A stretch of 64,000 nt of DNA from Alphaproteobacteria bacterium (GTDB lineage Bacteria > Pseudomonadota > Alphaproteobacteria > GCA-2731375), in assembly GCA_021776235.1 (NCBI GenBank), contig JAJFGG010000096.1, forward strand, positions 1 to 64,000, given 5' to 3'. Shown here in pieces: positions 8,457 through 19,214 of the stretch (position 1 is the first letter of the stretch; every line of letters begins with the position of its first letter). The notes under the pieces are model-generated. The model made no database searches and was not told where the DNA came from. It saw only the letters and a list, made by a program, of their open reading frames with translations. A program made the translations under genes and the position numbers.

Positions 8457-8546
8457 AAAATGTCTCCCTTGAATGTGCGGGCCGATCCTAACCGCAGCGG
8501 TGAAAAAGGCAATGCGCCTTGGGGTTTTTTCGAGGCGGCGGGCCGC

Positions 8547-9557
8547 CTAAAGATTTTCGCCCAAATAGGGCAGGCAGCCGCTGTCCGCCAGCCCTGTGTC
8601 TACCGCCTGGCGGTCATCCGCACCCAGGTCCTGGTAACGTTGACGCAGCACCTGCAGGGAGCGGGCGTGATATTTCACCGTGCCTTGGGAAAATGCCTGG
8701 CCGTCCAGGTCGGCCGTGAAGCTCTCATCGCCCGCCATTAGGGCCCTGGCGTTGGCCACGCTCCAGGGCAGGAACAGGGCCGCCACCTGTTGCTTCAGGA
8801 TTGGCATCAGGGTGGCCTGCAGCCCGGCCCAGGCCTCGAACGGGCCATCATTGGCTGGCGCCAGCATGCGTTCGCACCAGGCCAGGGTGCGCGGCGCCCG
8901 CCCGCGCATGATCGCTCCCACCGTCGGGTCGGTGGACATCTCATAAAGCTGGGCGGAAAGGCCGAAATCGGCAAAGGCCGGACGGCCGCCGAACAAGTAG
9001 CTGCGGCCGTCGAGATGGCGTTCCAGCAGGCTCAGCAGGCCATCCAGCGAGGCTTCGATAATCGGCCTGGTCGCCTCGGACGAACCCACCACATGCAGGC
9101 GGTTGACCATACGCTCGCGGACCTGGGCAGAGGCCTTGACCAGGGCCTCGCCGGTGGCGCCAAAGGCGGTCGCGGCGATCCGTTCCGCCGTCGAGATCTG
9201 GTCCGGCTCGTAATACCAGCGGTAATGGAACATGGGCTTGTTGACCCATTCGTCACCATATTCCTCCAACAGGGCCGAGGCGAAGGCGGCGGCGGGTTCC
9301 ATCGGGTGGATCGGCGGCTGCGGGTGCAGCAACTCCATGGCCTCAATGATCGGTGTCGAATCCTGAATGCCCTGGCCGTCGGGGGTGATCACCAGGGGGA
9401 CCAGGGGCAGTTTGGCGTATTTCTGGAACTCTTCCATGTTCGAGGGATTGCGCAGAATCCATTCGTGGGGAATGTTCTTGTAGCGGAAATAGGACCGCAC
9501 CTTGACGGAATAGGGGGAAAGTTCGGAGCCGAAAATCCGGTAGGGTTCAGACATCAT
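8547..9557 (-). CDS. long glutathione S-transferase family protein
   Basis: 336 aa; N-terminal thioredoxin-like GST domain (YRIFGSELSPYSVKVRSYFRYKNIPHEW...PLVPLVITPDGQGIQDSTPIIEAME). Confidence 0.8.
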   Translation of the reverse strand: MMSEPYRIFGSELSPYSVKVRSYFRYKNIPHEWILRNPSNMEEFQKYAKLPLVPLVITPDGQGIQDSTPIIEAMELLHPQPPIHPMEPAAAFASALLEEYGDEWVNKPMFHYRWYYEPDQISTAERIAATAFGATGEALVKASAQVRERMVNRLHVVGSSEATRPIIEASLDGLLSLLERHLDGRSYLFGGRPAFADFGLSAQLYEMSTDPTVGAIMRGRAPRTLAWCERMLAPANDGPFEAWAGLQATLMPILKQQVAALFLPWSVANARALMAGDESFTADLDGQAFSQGTVKYHARSLQVLRQRYQDLGADDRQAVDTGLADSGCLPYLGENL

Positions 9558-9591
9558 GCTTCTCCGTATAATGGCAGGCCTGGATTAAATC

Positions 9592-10620
9592 CTAATGCGC
9601 CAGGGCCTCCAGGCAACCGGTCTGTTGCAGAATAGCCTGGGTCCGGGCCGCCGCCTCGCCGCTTAATTCGGCAAAACGCCGGCGCAGATCGATCAGGCAT
9701 TTGACCTGATAACCGAAGGTACCCTGGCTGTACGGCCCGGCGGCATAGGTAAGCGAGAGCGTCTTTTCGCCCCGTTCCATAGCCGCGGCGTTGGCCAGCA
9801 GGAAGGGCAGATAATATTCCCCGGCCAGGGCCAGCAGGCCAAGGGTGGCCGGGGGCAGATCCTCGCCCGGCGCCAGCCATGCCCCTTCGATACCCGAGGC
9901 GTCATCCAACTGGCGCACCCAGCTTTCCGTCTTCATGGCCTCGGCCCGCATGATCGCCATGGGGGTGGGATCCGTCGACAACGGCTTCAACTGGCCAAAG
10001 ATACCGAAATCCCCCAGGCTGGGCCGGCTGCCAAACAGGAAATCATAGGCGCTGACCCGGCTTTCCAGAAGCGCCAGAATACGGTGGAAGCTGTCCTCGA
10101 TCACCGGCGCGTTTTCCGGTGTGCAGCCGACGATGGGCATGCGGCCGATCTGCCGGTCGGCGAATTGTTTCGCCACGGCGTCCCGATCCGCGCCCCGGCA
10201 ATGGGGAAAACCGTCGTCGGCGATCCAGTGCGAGGCATAGTCAATATCGGCGCCATAGAACCAGCGGTAATGGAACATCGACTTGGTCAGCCATTCGTCG
10301 GCCATGTCCTCCAACAGGTGGCTGAGGAAGGCCAGGCCCGGATCGTCCGGAATGATCGAGCGCTGGCCGGGATGGCGGGCTTCCAGATCATAGGCCAGAG
10401 GCGTCGAGTCGACCCGGTAACGATCCTCACCCGGATAGCGCAGCATGGGCACTAGATTGGGCCGTACATCCTCGGTCTCGGCCCGGTTGTCGGTGGTGCG
10501 TAATACCCAGTCATGGGGCAGCCGCCGGTAGCGCATGATCGCCCGCAATTTCATGGAATAGGGCGAACCCAGCGAGCCCAGCAGGCGGTAACGGCCATCG
10601 TTGGCGGTGGCATCGGACAT
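9592..10620 (-). CDS. long glutathione S-transferase family protein (paralogue of 8547..9557)
   Basis: 342 aa; YRLLGSLGSPYSMKLRAIMRYRRLPHDWVLRT...VDSTPLAYDLEARHP; co-linear with the neighbouring paralogue. Confidence 0.8.
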   Translation of the reverse strand: MSDATANDGRYRLLGSLGSPYSMKLRAIMRYRRLPHDWVLRTTDNRAETEDVRPNLVPMLRYPGEDRYRVDSTPLAYDLEARHPGQRSIIPDDPGLAFLSHLLEDMADEWLTKSMFHYRWFYGADIDYASHWIADDGFPHCRGADRDAVAKQFADRQIGRMPIVGCTPENAPVIEDSFHRILALLESRVSAYDFLFGSRPSLGDFGIFGQLKPLSTDPTPMAIMRAEAMKTESWVRQLDDASGIEGAWLAPGEDLPPATLGLLALAGEYYLPFLLANAAAMERGEKTLSLTYAAGPYSQGTFGYQVKCLIDLRRRFAELSGEAAARTQAILQQTGCLEALAH

Positions 10621-10734
10621 GGTCGAAATCCTTACAACGGAGGGGCAGCGGTGATGATTTGATTCAGGTCAAGATGCCGCAATTTCAACCGACATACAAT
10701 CACGCTCGGGCGCGAGGGTCTCTATTCTTGCCCT

Positions 10735-11967
10735 GTGCTCAGTTCGAGAATGCGTTGGGAGGCGGCGATGATCGACTTCGCGTTACCGGTGGAACTGGAC
10801 GAGACCGAACTTGCGGTGCAGGAAACCGCGCGCCGCTTTGCCGGCGATGTCCTGCGGCCCACGGGGGCGGCCCTGGACAAGCTGCCGGCCGAGGAAATGA
10901 TCAACGGGCAATCGCCGCTTTTTGACGTGCACAGGCAATACCGCGATCTGGGCTTTGCCGGCATGCGCTTTGCCGGCGACCTGACGTCCAGGCAAAAGGC
11001 CCGTCTGGTCTGTCTGATCGGTTACGAATTGGGCCGGGGCGATGTCGGTCTTGCCCTCAGCCTCGGCGCCTCGAATTTTCCGGCGATGGTCGCGGCCAAC
11101 AGCGGCAGCCGGGAACTGATGGAACAGTTCACCCCGGATCAGATCGGTTGTTGGGCCATCACCGAGCCGGACCATGGCAGCGATGAACTGGATGTACGGG
11201 CCACCGCCTCCCATACGGGACAGGATCGCGGCCGCGCCAACTGCATCGCCCGCCCGGACGGCAATTCCATCGTCATCAATGGGCAAAAATCATCCTGGGT
11301 CTCGAACGGCAGCATCGCCGAGACCGCCGCCCTGTTCTGCACCTATGATGACGGCGGCGAAGAGGCCGCCCATGGGGTTTTTCTGGTCAACCTCAAGGAA
11401 AAGGGCGTCAGCCGAGGCAAACCAACCGACAAGATCGGCCAGCGCGCCCTGAACCAGGGGGAAATATTCTTTGACGATGTGCGCATTCCGGCCGGCAACA
11501 TGGCGGTGCCGCCGGAACGCTACGCCGCCTTCGCCAATATGATCCTGGTGCGGGCCAATTCCTCCATGGGCATCACCTTCTCGGGCCTGGCCCAGGCCGC
11601 CTTCGATGAAGCCCTGGCCTACGCTAAGGAGCGCAAGCAGGGCGGCGTGCCGATTATTCAGCACCAGAATGTCAAAAGCCGGCTGTTCGAGATGTTCCGC
11701 AAGGTCATGGCGGCGCGGGCGCTGAACTGGCAGGCCTGCATGCAGAATTTCACCTCCGCCGATCCGCGTTTGGAATATGCCATCGCCACCAAGGTGACCT
11801 CGACCCAAACCGCCTTTGAGGTGGCCAGCGACGCTATGACCATCTTCGGCGGCGCCGGCATAATTCGCGATCACCCTATAGAACAAATGCTGCGCGATGC
11901 CCGTATCTCGATGATCGAGGATGGCTGCAACGACCTGCTGGGCCTGATGGCGGCGGAACGGTTTTGA
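10735..11967 (+). CDS. acyl-CoA dehydrogenase
   Basis: 410 aa (probable start MIDFALPVELDE at 10768); ACAD motifs WAITEPDHGSDELDV and FGGAGIIRDHPIEQMLRDARISMIEDGCNDLL. Confidence 0.92.
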   Translation: MLSSRMRWEAAMIDFALPVELDETELAVQETARRFAGDVLRPTGAALDKLPAEEMINGQSPLFDVHRQYRDLGFAGMRFAGDLTSRQKARLVCLIGYELGRGDVGLALSLGASNFPAMVAANSGSRELMEQFTPDQIGCWAITEPDHGSDELDVRATASHTGQDRGRANCIARPDGNSIVINGQKSSWVSNGSIAETAALFCTYDDGGEEAAHGVFLVNLKEKGVSRGKPTDKIGQRALNQGEIFFDDVRIPAGNMAVPPERYAAFANMILVRANSSMGITFSGLAQAAFDEALAYAKERKQGGVPIIQHQNVKSRLFEMFRKVMAARALNWQACMQNFTSADPRLEYAIATKVTSTQTAFEVASDAMTIFGGAGIIRDHPIEQMLRDARISMIEDGCNDLLGLMAAERF

Positions 11968-12054
11968 CCATCGCTGTCATGGGCTCCCGGCGTCTCAGGA
12001 TCCCGTAGCCAATAACCATTGCCCAATTGCCCCACTGGCCAGAAGGAAGAGAAC

Positions 12055-12849
12055 ATGGAATTACGCGAAGCGATTGGCCGGCGGCGATCGGTCCGGTTTC
12101 TGAAGCCCTATAAGCCGGTCGAACCGGAGAAGATCCAGCGTATGCTGGAGGCGGCCCGCATTGCCTCCCATTGGGGTAATGTGCAAAGTCTGCGCGCGGT
12201 CGCGATCTTTCGCGAAAGCGCGCCGCAAGCGGTCCTGGACAGCCTGTTCGCCGCCGTGGTCGGTTGGCAGCTTAAGATCGCGCCGGTCATCATCGCCTGG
12301 TACCTGGAACCCGGCGCGGTCGATGGGCAATCGGATCGACTGCGGGATCTGGTCGAGGCCGGCGCCCTGGGTTTCGGCGGCAAGGAAAAGCGCCGCGATG
12401 CCCTGGAGAACAAGCTGATACCGTTTTTTGACAAGTTCAAGGAGGCTCTCAAACAGCCCGGCATCAGCGAAATCGACTGCGGTCAGGGCATCGCCCAGGC
12501 CACCCTGATGGCCTTCGAACAAGGCCTGGGCACCTGCTGCCTGGGCAGCCCCAAGGGCCGGGAAATTCTCGATGCCTGCAACGTGCCGGCCTCGGCCCGC
12601 TTCCTTCTGTTGCAGACGGTCGGCTATCCCCTGGAACATTGGGAGGCCGGCGGCCAACGTCCGCGCCAGCCGTTCGAGGATCTGTTTCATATGAACAGCT
12701 ACCAGACCCCGTTCCAGCGCGACGAAAAGGTTGTGGACGAGTTGACCGCGGCGGGTATGTTTACCCGGCCGGCCCCCTTGCCTGAACGCGAGGCGGAGCT
12801 CGAGTTTTTGAAAGAGGCCCTGGGTCTGGAAGGCGCGGGGCTGCTCTGA
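12055..12849 (+). CDS. nitroreductase family protein
   Basis: Starts MELREAIGRRRSVRFLKPYKPVEPEKIQRMLEAARIASHWGNVQSLR, typical nitroreductase N-terminus; GQGIAQATLMAFEQGLGTCCLGS core motif. Confidence 0.88.
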   Translation: MELREAIGRRRSVRFLKPYKPVEPEKIQRMLEAARIASHWGNVQSLRAVAIFRESAPQAVLDSLFAAVVGWQLKIAPVIIAWYLEPGAVDGQSDRLRDLVEAGALGFGGKEKRRDALENKLIPFFDKFKEALKQPGISEIDCGQGIAQATLMAFEQGLGTCCLGSPKGREILDACNVPASARFLLLQTVGYPLEHWEAGGQRPRQPFEDLFHMNSYQTPFQRDEKVVDELTAAGMFTRPAPLPEREAELEFLKEALGLEGAGLL

Positions 12850-12892
12850 ATATCCGCCTGGGGGCGATATTTGCCAAGAAAAGGATCTCAAC

Positions 12893-14125
12893 ATGCGCAT
12901 GAACGCCATCGTTGCCGGCGTCGGCATGACCAAGTTCGGCAAACATATGGACCGGGGCATGAAATCCATCGGTGCCGAGGCGGTGACCGCCGCCCTGCAA
13001 GACGCGGGCCTGGATAAATCCGATCTCGAAGCGGCCTACGTGGGTAACGCGGCAGCCGGTCTGGTCACCGGCCAGGAATGCATTCGCGGCCAGGTGGTGC
13101 TGCGGGACGCCGGCATTGGCCGCATCCCCGTGATCAACGTGGAAAATGCCTGCGCCAGTGCCTCGACTGCTTTCAACCAGGCCAGCGCCATGGTCTCGTC
13201 AGGTTGTTATGACGTGGTCCTGGCCCTGGGTGTGGAAAAGCTTTACCACGAAGACAAACGTAAAAGCTTCGCGGCCTTCTCCGGCGCCGTCGATGTGGAA
13301 GCCTTGGTGGAAATCAAGGCCCGGCTGGCGCAACAGGCCGCCGCCACTGGGGCCACCAAGGCCGCCTCGGGCGCCGGCGAGAAGCGCTCCATGTTCATGG
13401 ATTTCTATGCCGCCTCGGCCCGCGCCTATATGGAAAAATACGGCGCCACGGCGGAAGATCTGGCCGGCGTTTCGGCCAAGAATTCCTTTCATGGCAGCCT
13501 TAATCCCCGGGCCCAGTTTCGCGAAGTCTTGACAGTGGAGGAGGTTCTGGCGGCGCCGATGATCGCCGAGCCGTTGACCCGGCCCATGTGCTCGCCGATC
13601 GGTGACGGCGCGGCGGCGGTGATCATGATCAGCCAACGCAAGGCCCGCGAACTGGGCCTCAGTAATCCCGTGCGGGTCGCAGCCAGCGTGTTGCGCTCGG
13701 GCTGGGACCGGGCCAAGGGCGAGGAAACCGTGGCCGAGGTTTGCGCCCGTGAAGCCTATGAAGAGGCCGGCGTGGGAGCGCAGGACCTAAGCGTCGTTGA
13801 ACTGCACGACGCCTCCGCCCCGGCGGAGATCACCACCTATGAAAAGATCGGTCTTTGCGGCGACGGTGAAGGCGCCGGGCTGATCCGCGACGGCGCGACG
13901 AAACTGGGCGGGCGGCTGCCCGTCAACACCTCCGGTGGATTATTGCGCAAGGGTCATCCGGTCGGTGCCACGGGCATCGCGCAGATCGTGGAACTGACCG
14001 AGCAACTGCAGGGCCGTTCCGGCGATCGTCAGGTCGAAGGCGCCACCTTGGCGTTGGCCCATAATGGCGGTGGCAGCATCGGCAGCGACGCGGCCGCCAT
14101 GTGCGTCACGATCTTGAGCCGCTAG
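12893..14125 (+). CDS. thiolase family protein (SCP-x-like acetyl-CoA acetyltransferase)
   Basis: 410 aa; VENACASASTAFNQASAMVSSGCYDVVLALGVEK, NTSGGLLRKGHPVGATGIAQIVELTEQL, LAHNGGGSIG. Confidence 0.93.
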   Translation: MRMNAIVAGVGMTKFGKHMDRGMKSIGAEAVTAALQDAGLDKSDLEAAYVGNAAAGLVTGQECIRGQVVLRDAGIGRIPVINVENACASASTAFNQASAMVSSGCYDVVLALGVEKLYHEDKRKSFAAFSGAVDVEALVEIKARLAQQAAATGATKAASGAGEKRSMFMDFYAASARAYMEKYGATAEDLAGVSAKNSFHGSLNPRAQFREVLTVEEVLAAPMIAEPLTRPMCSPIGDGAAAVIMISQRKARELGLSNPVRVAASVLRSGWDRAKGEETVAEVCAREAYEEAGVGAQDLSVVELHDASAPAEITTYEKIGLCGDGEGAGLIRDGATKLGGRLPVNTSGGLLRKGHPVGATGIAQIVELTEQLQGRSGDRQVEGATLALAHNGGGSIGSDAAAMCVTILSR

Positions 14126-14138
14126 GAGACCAGCATCG

Positions 14139-15752
14139 GTGGAACGGGACCTGCGAATTCTGGCCGACATGATCGCCGAGAAGGCCGAGGCCCAGCCGGA
14201 TCTGGACGTGGTGACCTTCGAAGGCGGCGGCCGTTTCCAGGATGAAATCCGTACCTACGGCGCGTTATGGGATAACGGCAACCGGGTGGCCGCCGAATTG
14301 ATCGCCCGCGGCATGGAACCCGGCGACCGCTTCGCGCTGCTGATGCGCAATCACCCGGAATTCATCGACGTAATGGTCGGCGCCTCCATTTCCGCCTGTG
14401 TTTTCGTGCCCATAGACCCGCGCAGCCGGGGCCGCAAGCTGGCGTACACTCTGACCAACTCCGACTGCCGAGGTGTCATCTGTGCCGACTATTGCCTTGA
14501 TCAGGTGGTGGAGGTCCGGGCGCAACTGCCCGGTCTGGAATGGATCCTGGTTCTGGCCAGCGAAGACGGCGCCGGCCAGCACCAGATGGCGCAGGTTACC
14601 GGCGCCGAGGACATGGCATGTATCTATGACCGCCCGGCGCTGGCCATGGACAGCCGGCTGAAAAGCCCGTTGGACCCGCTGGAGATCGTTTAGACCTCGG
14701 GCACCACCGGTGATCCCAAAGGCGTGGTTTTTCAGAATGCCCGATACGGCAGCCCGGTGTTGCGCGCGATCATGCCGCTGGAAGCCGGCGACCGGCCCTA
14801 TACGGGCCTCTCGCTGACCCATGGCAACGCCCAGATGATTACCCTCGCAACCTCGTTGAGCATGGGCCTGCGTTGCGTCATCAGCCGCCGCTTCACCAAG
14901 TCCCGGCTGTGGGATATCACCCGGCAATACGGCAATACGGTGTTCAATCTGCTGGGCGGCATGACGGCCGCGATCTATGCCGAACCGGAACGGGACAACG
15001 ATGGCGATAATCCGGTGCGCTTCGTCATGAGCGCCGGCATGCCGGCGACGATCTGGGAGAAATTCGAGCGCCGGTTCAATCTTGACGTTTTTGAATTCTA
15101 TGGCGCGGTCGAGGGCGGCCTGGCCTACAAGCCCATCGGCGTTGGCCCCGTGGGCAGCTTTGGCAAGGCGCCCAAGGGCCTGGATTTGAAAGTGGTCGAT
15201 GAAGACGGCAAGGAATGCCCGCCGGGCGTTCTGGGTGAGTTGATATCACGGCCCGTCAAGGGACCGGCGCCGGAAGTGGAGTATTTCAAGAACGCCGACG
15301 CCTCGGAGAAAAAGACCGAGGGCGGCTGGCTGCGTAGCGGCGATATCGGCCATGCCGATGCGGATGGCTGGCTGTTTTTCGACTACCGCAAGGGCGGCGG
15401 TATCCGCCACAATGGCGACTTCGTAAATCCAGGCTTTGTCGAGCAGGCCATCGCCGAGCACCCGGCCGTCGGCGACGTCTTCGTTTATGGCATTCCGGCG
15501 GCCTCGGGCGCGCCGGGCGAAAAGGATATCGTCGCGGCCGTCGTCGCAGCCACGATGGCGGCGGAATTTGACGCGCCGTCGGTGTTTGCGGCCTGCCGCC
15601 GCGAGTTGGAAGCCAATTTCGTGCCAGGCTATCTGCAACTGGTCGCAGAAATTCCCAAGACCGCGTCGGAAAAGCCGCAGGAGAGGTTTCTGCTGGAAAG
15701 CTTCGCCGTGGATGCCGCGAATGTATATCGCGAGGAGCGCGGCCGGTCGTAG
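14139..15752 (+). pseudogene. AMP-dependent acyl-CoA synthetase/ligase (ANL superfamily) interrupted by one in-frame TAG at 14691-14693
   Basis: ORFs 14139..14693 and 14724..15752 are in the same frame; the junction reads ...PLDPLEIV*TSGTTGDPKGVVFQNARYG, with TAG exactly where the Tyr of the YTSGTTGxPKG motif is expected. Confidence 0.88.
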
Positions 15753-15875
15753 ACTCCAGCATCCGGTCATGGGCGACGCAAGCACCGCCTACTGTGTTAC
15801 CGTACATCGGCCGGAGCCATTGGGGCTGACTGGTTTGGTTGATAGACGGATTAATGCCATCTTGAGCATGTTGCG

Positions 15876-17120
15876 ATGATCAGGCCTGAGAAACGCCAGG
15901 CGCTGCAAATCTATCTCGTGCTATGCGGCGCCTATGTGGCCAGCCAGTTCTACCGGGTGGCCAACGCCGCCATCGCCCCCGAACTGATGGCCGAACTGGC
16001 GCTTTCCGCCGAGGCGATGGGCGGCATTACCGGGCTGTTCTTTCTCGCCTTCGCGGCGGCGCAAATTCCGACCGGCGTCCTGCTGGACCGCTACGGCGCC
16101 AGACGGACCATGACCGGGCTGTTCATGATTGCGGTCCTGGGCGCCCTTGTTTTCGCGGCCGCGAACGGCGGCGCGGTGCTGGCAATTGGGCGAATTCTGC
16201 TTGGCCTCGGCTGCGCCGCCGGCCTGATGGGCGCCATGGTGGTGATCGCGCGCTGGTACCCCGAAGAGCGCTTTGCCGGCCTTTCCGCCATGCTGTTCGT
16301 GGTTGGCGGCGGCGGTACGCTGCTGGCGACGACACCGCTTGCCTGGGCGGTGGAGATCGTAGGTTGGCGCGGCGCGTTTCTGGCCATGGCCGGGTTGACT
16401 GGCGCCTTTGCCCTGATGCTGTTCCTCGTTGTCCGTGACGCACCGCCGGGTCAGGCGGCGGCCGGCAACCCGGCGGAGACATGGGGCGAGGTTTTCGGCG
16501 GCTTGCGCGCTGTTGTGGCCAACCGTCAGCTTTGGCTGGTGTCGGCCATCCAATTTGTCGGCTACGCAACGGTGTTGACCGTGGTCGGTCTTTGGGGCGG
16601 GCCCTATCTGGCCGATGTGCATGGTCTGGATGGGGTGGCGCGGGGCAATGTCCTGCTGGCACTGAATGTCGCGGTGCTGTTGGGCGTTTTGCTTTACGGC
16701 CGGCTTGACCGCCATGTTGCCAGCCGTAAGTGGCTGATTGTTGCGGGTGCCCTGGCCACGGCGGCCATTCTGGCATTGCTGGGGCTGCTCGAACAGCCCG
16801 GTTTCTGGACGGCGACAATATTATTGCTGCTGTTCGCCGCGGTGGGCAGCTATGTCATGTTGAACCACGCCTTTGCCCGGGCCGTTCTGCCGGATCATCT
16901 GATCGGCCGCGGCTTGACCTTCCAGAACCTTGCGGTATTTCTGGGCGTGGCCGTCATTCAATCGGTCTCAGGGTTGATCGTTGGCGGGTTCGATAGCGGC
17001 GGCGGCCATAGTCCCGAAGTCGCCTATCGCTGGATTTTTGGCTTCCTGGCGGTCTTGCTGGTCGCGGCGGCGGCAATATTCGCCAACGCCGACGAGACCG
17101 CCAAGGCCGGCGATACCTGA
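15876..17120 (+). CDS. MFS transporter
   Basis: 414 aa, multi-TM; MFS motif GVLLDRYGARRTM. Confidence 0.88.
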   Translation: MIRPEKRQALQIYLVLCGAYVASQFYRVANAAIAPELMAELALSAEAMGGITGLFFLAFAAAQIPTGVLLDRYGARRTMTGLFMIAVLGALVFAAANGGAVLAIGRILLGLGCAAGLMGAMVVIARWYPEERFAGLSAMLFVVGGGGTLLATTPLAWAVEIVGWRGAFLAMAGLTGAFALMLFLVVRDAPPGQAAAGNPAETWGEVFGGLRAVVANRQLWLVSAIQFVGYATVLTVVGLWGGPYLADVHGLDGVARGNVLLALNVAVLLGVLLYGRLDRHVASRKWLIVAGALATAAILALLGLLEQPGFWTATILLLLFAAVGSYVMLNHAFARAVLPDHLIGRGLTFQNLAVFLGVAVIQSVSGLIVGGFDSGGGHSPEVAYRWIFGFLAVLLVAAAAIFANADETAKAGDT

Positions 17121-17127
17121 CCCGGTA

Positions 17128-18297
17128 TTATCCCGCCAGGCCGAGGCGGTTGGCGATGTTGTTTTTCTGCATGTTGGACGAGCCGCCGACGATGGGCATG
17201 CCGATCAGGTCGGTGACCGTCTGCATCATGTCGAATTCCTCGGACAGGCCATAGGCACCCAGAATACGCTGGCAGGCGAGGCCGATCTCGACGCCTGTAT
17301 CGCCGATGAACAGCTTTGCCATGCTGCTTTCGACCGAAGCCGGGCGGCCTTGATCGACCAGCCAGGCGGCATGGTAGAGCATGTGCCGGCAGGCCTCCAA
17401 CCGGGTCCGCGCCTGCACCAGTTCGTGGCGCACCGCCTGGTGGCCGCTGATCGGCTTGCCGAACTGCTGGCGTTGTTGGGCGTAGTCCCAGGCTTCCTCC
17501 ACCGCGGCCTGGGCCAGGCCGAAGGTCATGGCCGCGACTTCGACTTTTTCTACATCCAGCGAACGCCCGGCCAGATCCCGCCAGCCCCGGTTCCAGGCGT
17601 CGGGGCCGCCGAGGATATTTTCCACCGGCAGGCGCACGTCATCGAAATCGACATCGAAGCTGTGAGTGTAGATCAGATTCCGATGGGTCAGTTGCCGGCG
17701 CGTAATGCCGGGCGCATCGGTGGGCACCAGCAGCATGGAAAGGTTGCGGTATTTCTCGCCTTCAGGATCGGAATTGACAAGACAGAAAATGTAATCGGCC
17801 CAATCCGCTCCGGTGCACCAGCGTTTGGTGCCGTTGAGCACCACCGTGGCGCCACCGTCTTCCAGATGGGCGCGGGTCTTGACGCTGGCCAGATCGCCCC
17901 CCGTATCCGGTTCCGACAGGCCGTAGGCGAATTGCAGCTCTCCGGCGGCGATCTTGGGCAGCAAATCCGCCTTCTGTTTGGCCGAGCCGCTCTCGGAAAT
18001 ATTGCCGCCGCCGTAGAAGGCGCATTGGATATAGGGTCCGGCCAGGAACATGCCGGCCCGGCTCAACTCCTCGATCACGGCGGTGGCGGCGTACCAGTCC
18101 TGGCCCGCGCCGCCGAATTCCTCGGCCACGGTCAGACCGCAGACGCCCATTGCCGCCAGTTTGGCGAAGATATCGCGCGGCCAGGTTTGCGCCGCCTGCC
18201 ACTCGCGGCGTTTCTTGCGCGGTGTTTCCTGTTGATTGAAGCGGCGCAGAGCATCGCGCAGCATGGTGATGTGTTCCGGTTCGTCGGCGAAGTACAT
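17128..18297 (-). CDS. acyl-CoA dehydrogenase
   Basis: 389 aa; YGLSEPDTGGDLASVKTRA; SGHQAVRHELVQARTRLEACRHMLYHAAWL; AKLFIGDTGVEIGLACQRILGAYG. Confidence 0.92.
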   Translation of the reverse strand: MYFADEPEHITMLRDALRRFNQQETPRKKRREWQAAQTWPRDIFAKLAAMGVCGLTVAEEFGGAGQDWYAATAVIEELSRAGMFLAGPYIQCAFYGGGNISESGSAKQKADLLPKIAAGELQFAYGLSEPDTGGDLASVKTRAHLEDGGATVVLNGTKRWCTGADWADYIFCLVNSDPEGEKYRNLSMLLVPTDAPGITRRQLTHRNLIYTHSFDVDFDDVRLPVENILGGPDAWNRGWRDLAGRSLDVEKVEVAAMTFGLAQAAVEEAWDYAQQRQQFGKPISGHQAVRHELVQARTRLEACRHMLYHAAWLVDQGRPASVESSMAKLFIGDTGVEIGLACQRILGAYGLSEEFDMMQTVTDLIGMPIVGGSSNMQKNNIANRLGLAG

Positions 18298-18309
18298 GGC
18301 CCGAATATC

Positions 18310-19101
18310 CTATTCACCGGTGTAGTTCGGAGCCCGCTTTTCAACAAAGGCGCTGACCGCTTCCTGGCGGTCCCGCGTGGAATTGGAGCTGATTTCGTAG
18401 GCGATTGCAGCATCCATCACCTTGTTGGCGATATCGCGTAGTACCAGATTGACCGCCGTTTTGGTCCAGCGCACGGCCCACCGCGGATTGGCGGTGATTT
18501 TGCCGACCATTTCATCAACCTTGGCATCCAGTTCATCCGCCGGTACGGCATAGTTGATCAGCCCCATGGCGGCGGCCTCTGAGGCGCGTAACATGTCGCC
18601 GGTCAACAGCATCTCCTTGGCCCGGGCAAAGCCGATCAGTTGCGGCCAGATGACCGCACCGCCATCGCCCGCGACCAGGCCGACCTTGACGTGCGGATCG
18701 CCGATCAAGGCCCTTTCATCGGCGATGATGACATCGCACAGCAGGGCGATGGAGGCGCCAAGACCCGCGGCGGCGCCGTTCAGGCGGCAAATGATGGGTT
18801 TCTCCAATTCCAGCAGGCCGTTGACGATGCGTTTGGCATCGGTGGTTATGCCGCGGAATTTGGCCGGATCGTCGATCATTTCCTGAAACCAGTCCATATC
18901 GCCGCCGGCGCAAAAGGCCCGGCCCGCGCCGGTCAGGACAATCAGGTCGCTGTCATCGTCGGACTGCACGGCGAAAAAGACCTGTGCCAGTTCCTCGTGC
19001 AATTCGAAGTCGACGGCGTTCATGGGGCCGGCGTCGATGGTGACCCACAGCACCCGGGCGCGCCGCTCAAACGTGAGGCGTTGGTATCTGTCAAAATCCA
19101 T
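18310..19101 (-). CDS. enoyl-CoA hydratase/isomerase family protein
   Basis: 263 aa; LIVLTGAGRAFCAGGDMDWFQEM and KPIICRLNGAAAGLGASIALLCDVIIADERA (crotonase fold). Confidence 0.92.
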   Translation of the reverse strand: MDFDRYQRLTFERRARVLWVTIDAGPMNAVDFELHEELAQVFFAVQSDDDSDLIVLTGAGRAFCAGGDMDWFQEMIDDPAKFRGITTDAKRIVNGLLELEKPIICRLNGAAAGLGASIALLCDVIIADERALIGDPHVKVGLVAGDGGAVIWPQLIGFARAKEMLLTGDMLRASEAAAMGLINYAVPADELDAKVDEMVGKITANPRWAVRWTKTAVNLVLRDIANKVMDAAIAYEISSNSTRDRQEAVSAFVEKRAPNYTGE

Positions 19102-19214
19102 TATCTGCTCTCCTGCCGTGCGGCTTTAAACCTAGCCGCATCCCGCCATTTAGGAAACGTGACATAGTGACCCTGGCCGGCCGGAGCGTAGGGCGTTCGG
19201 ATTTGCAGGCCGGA

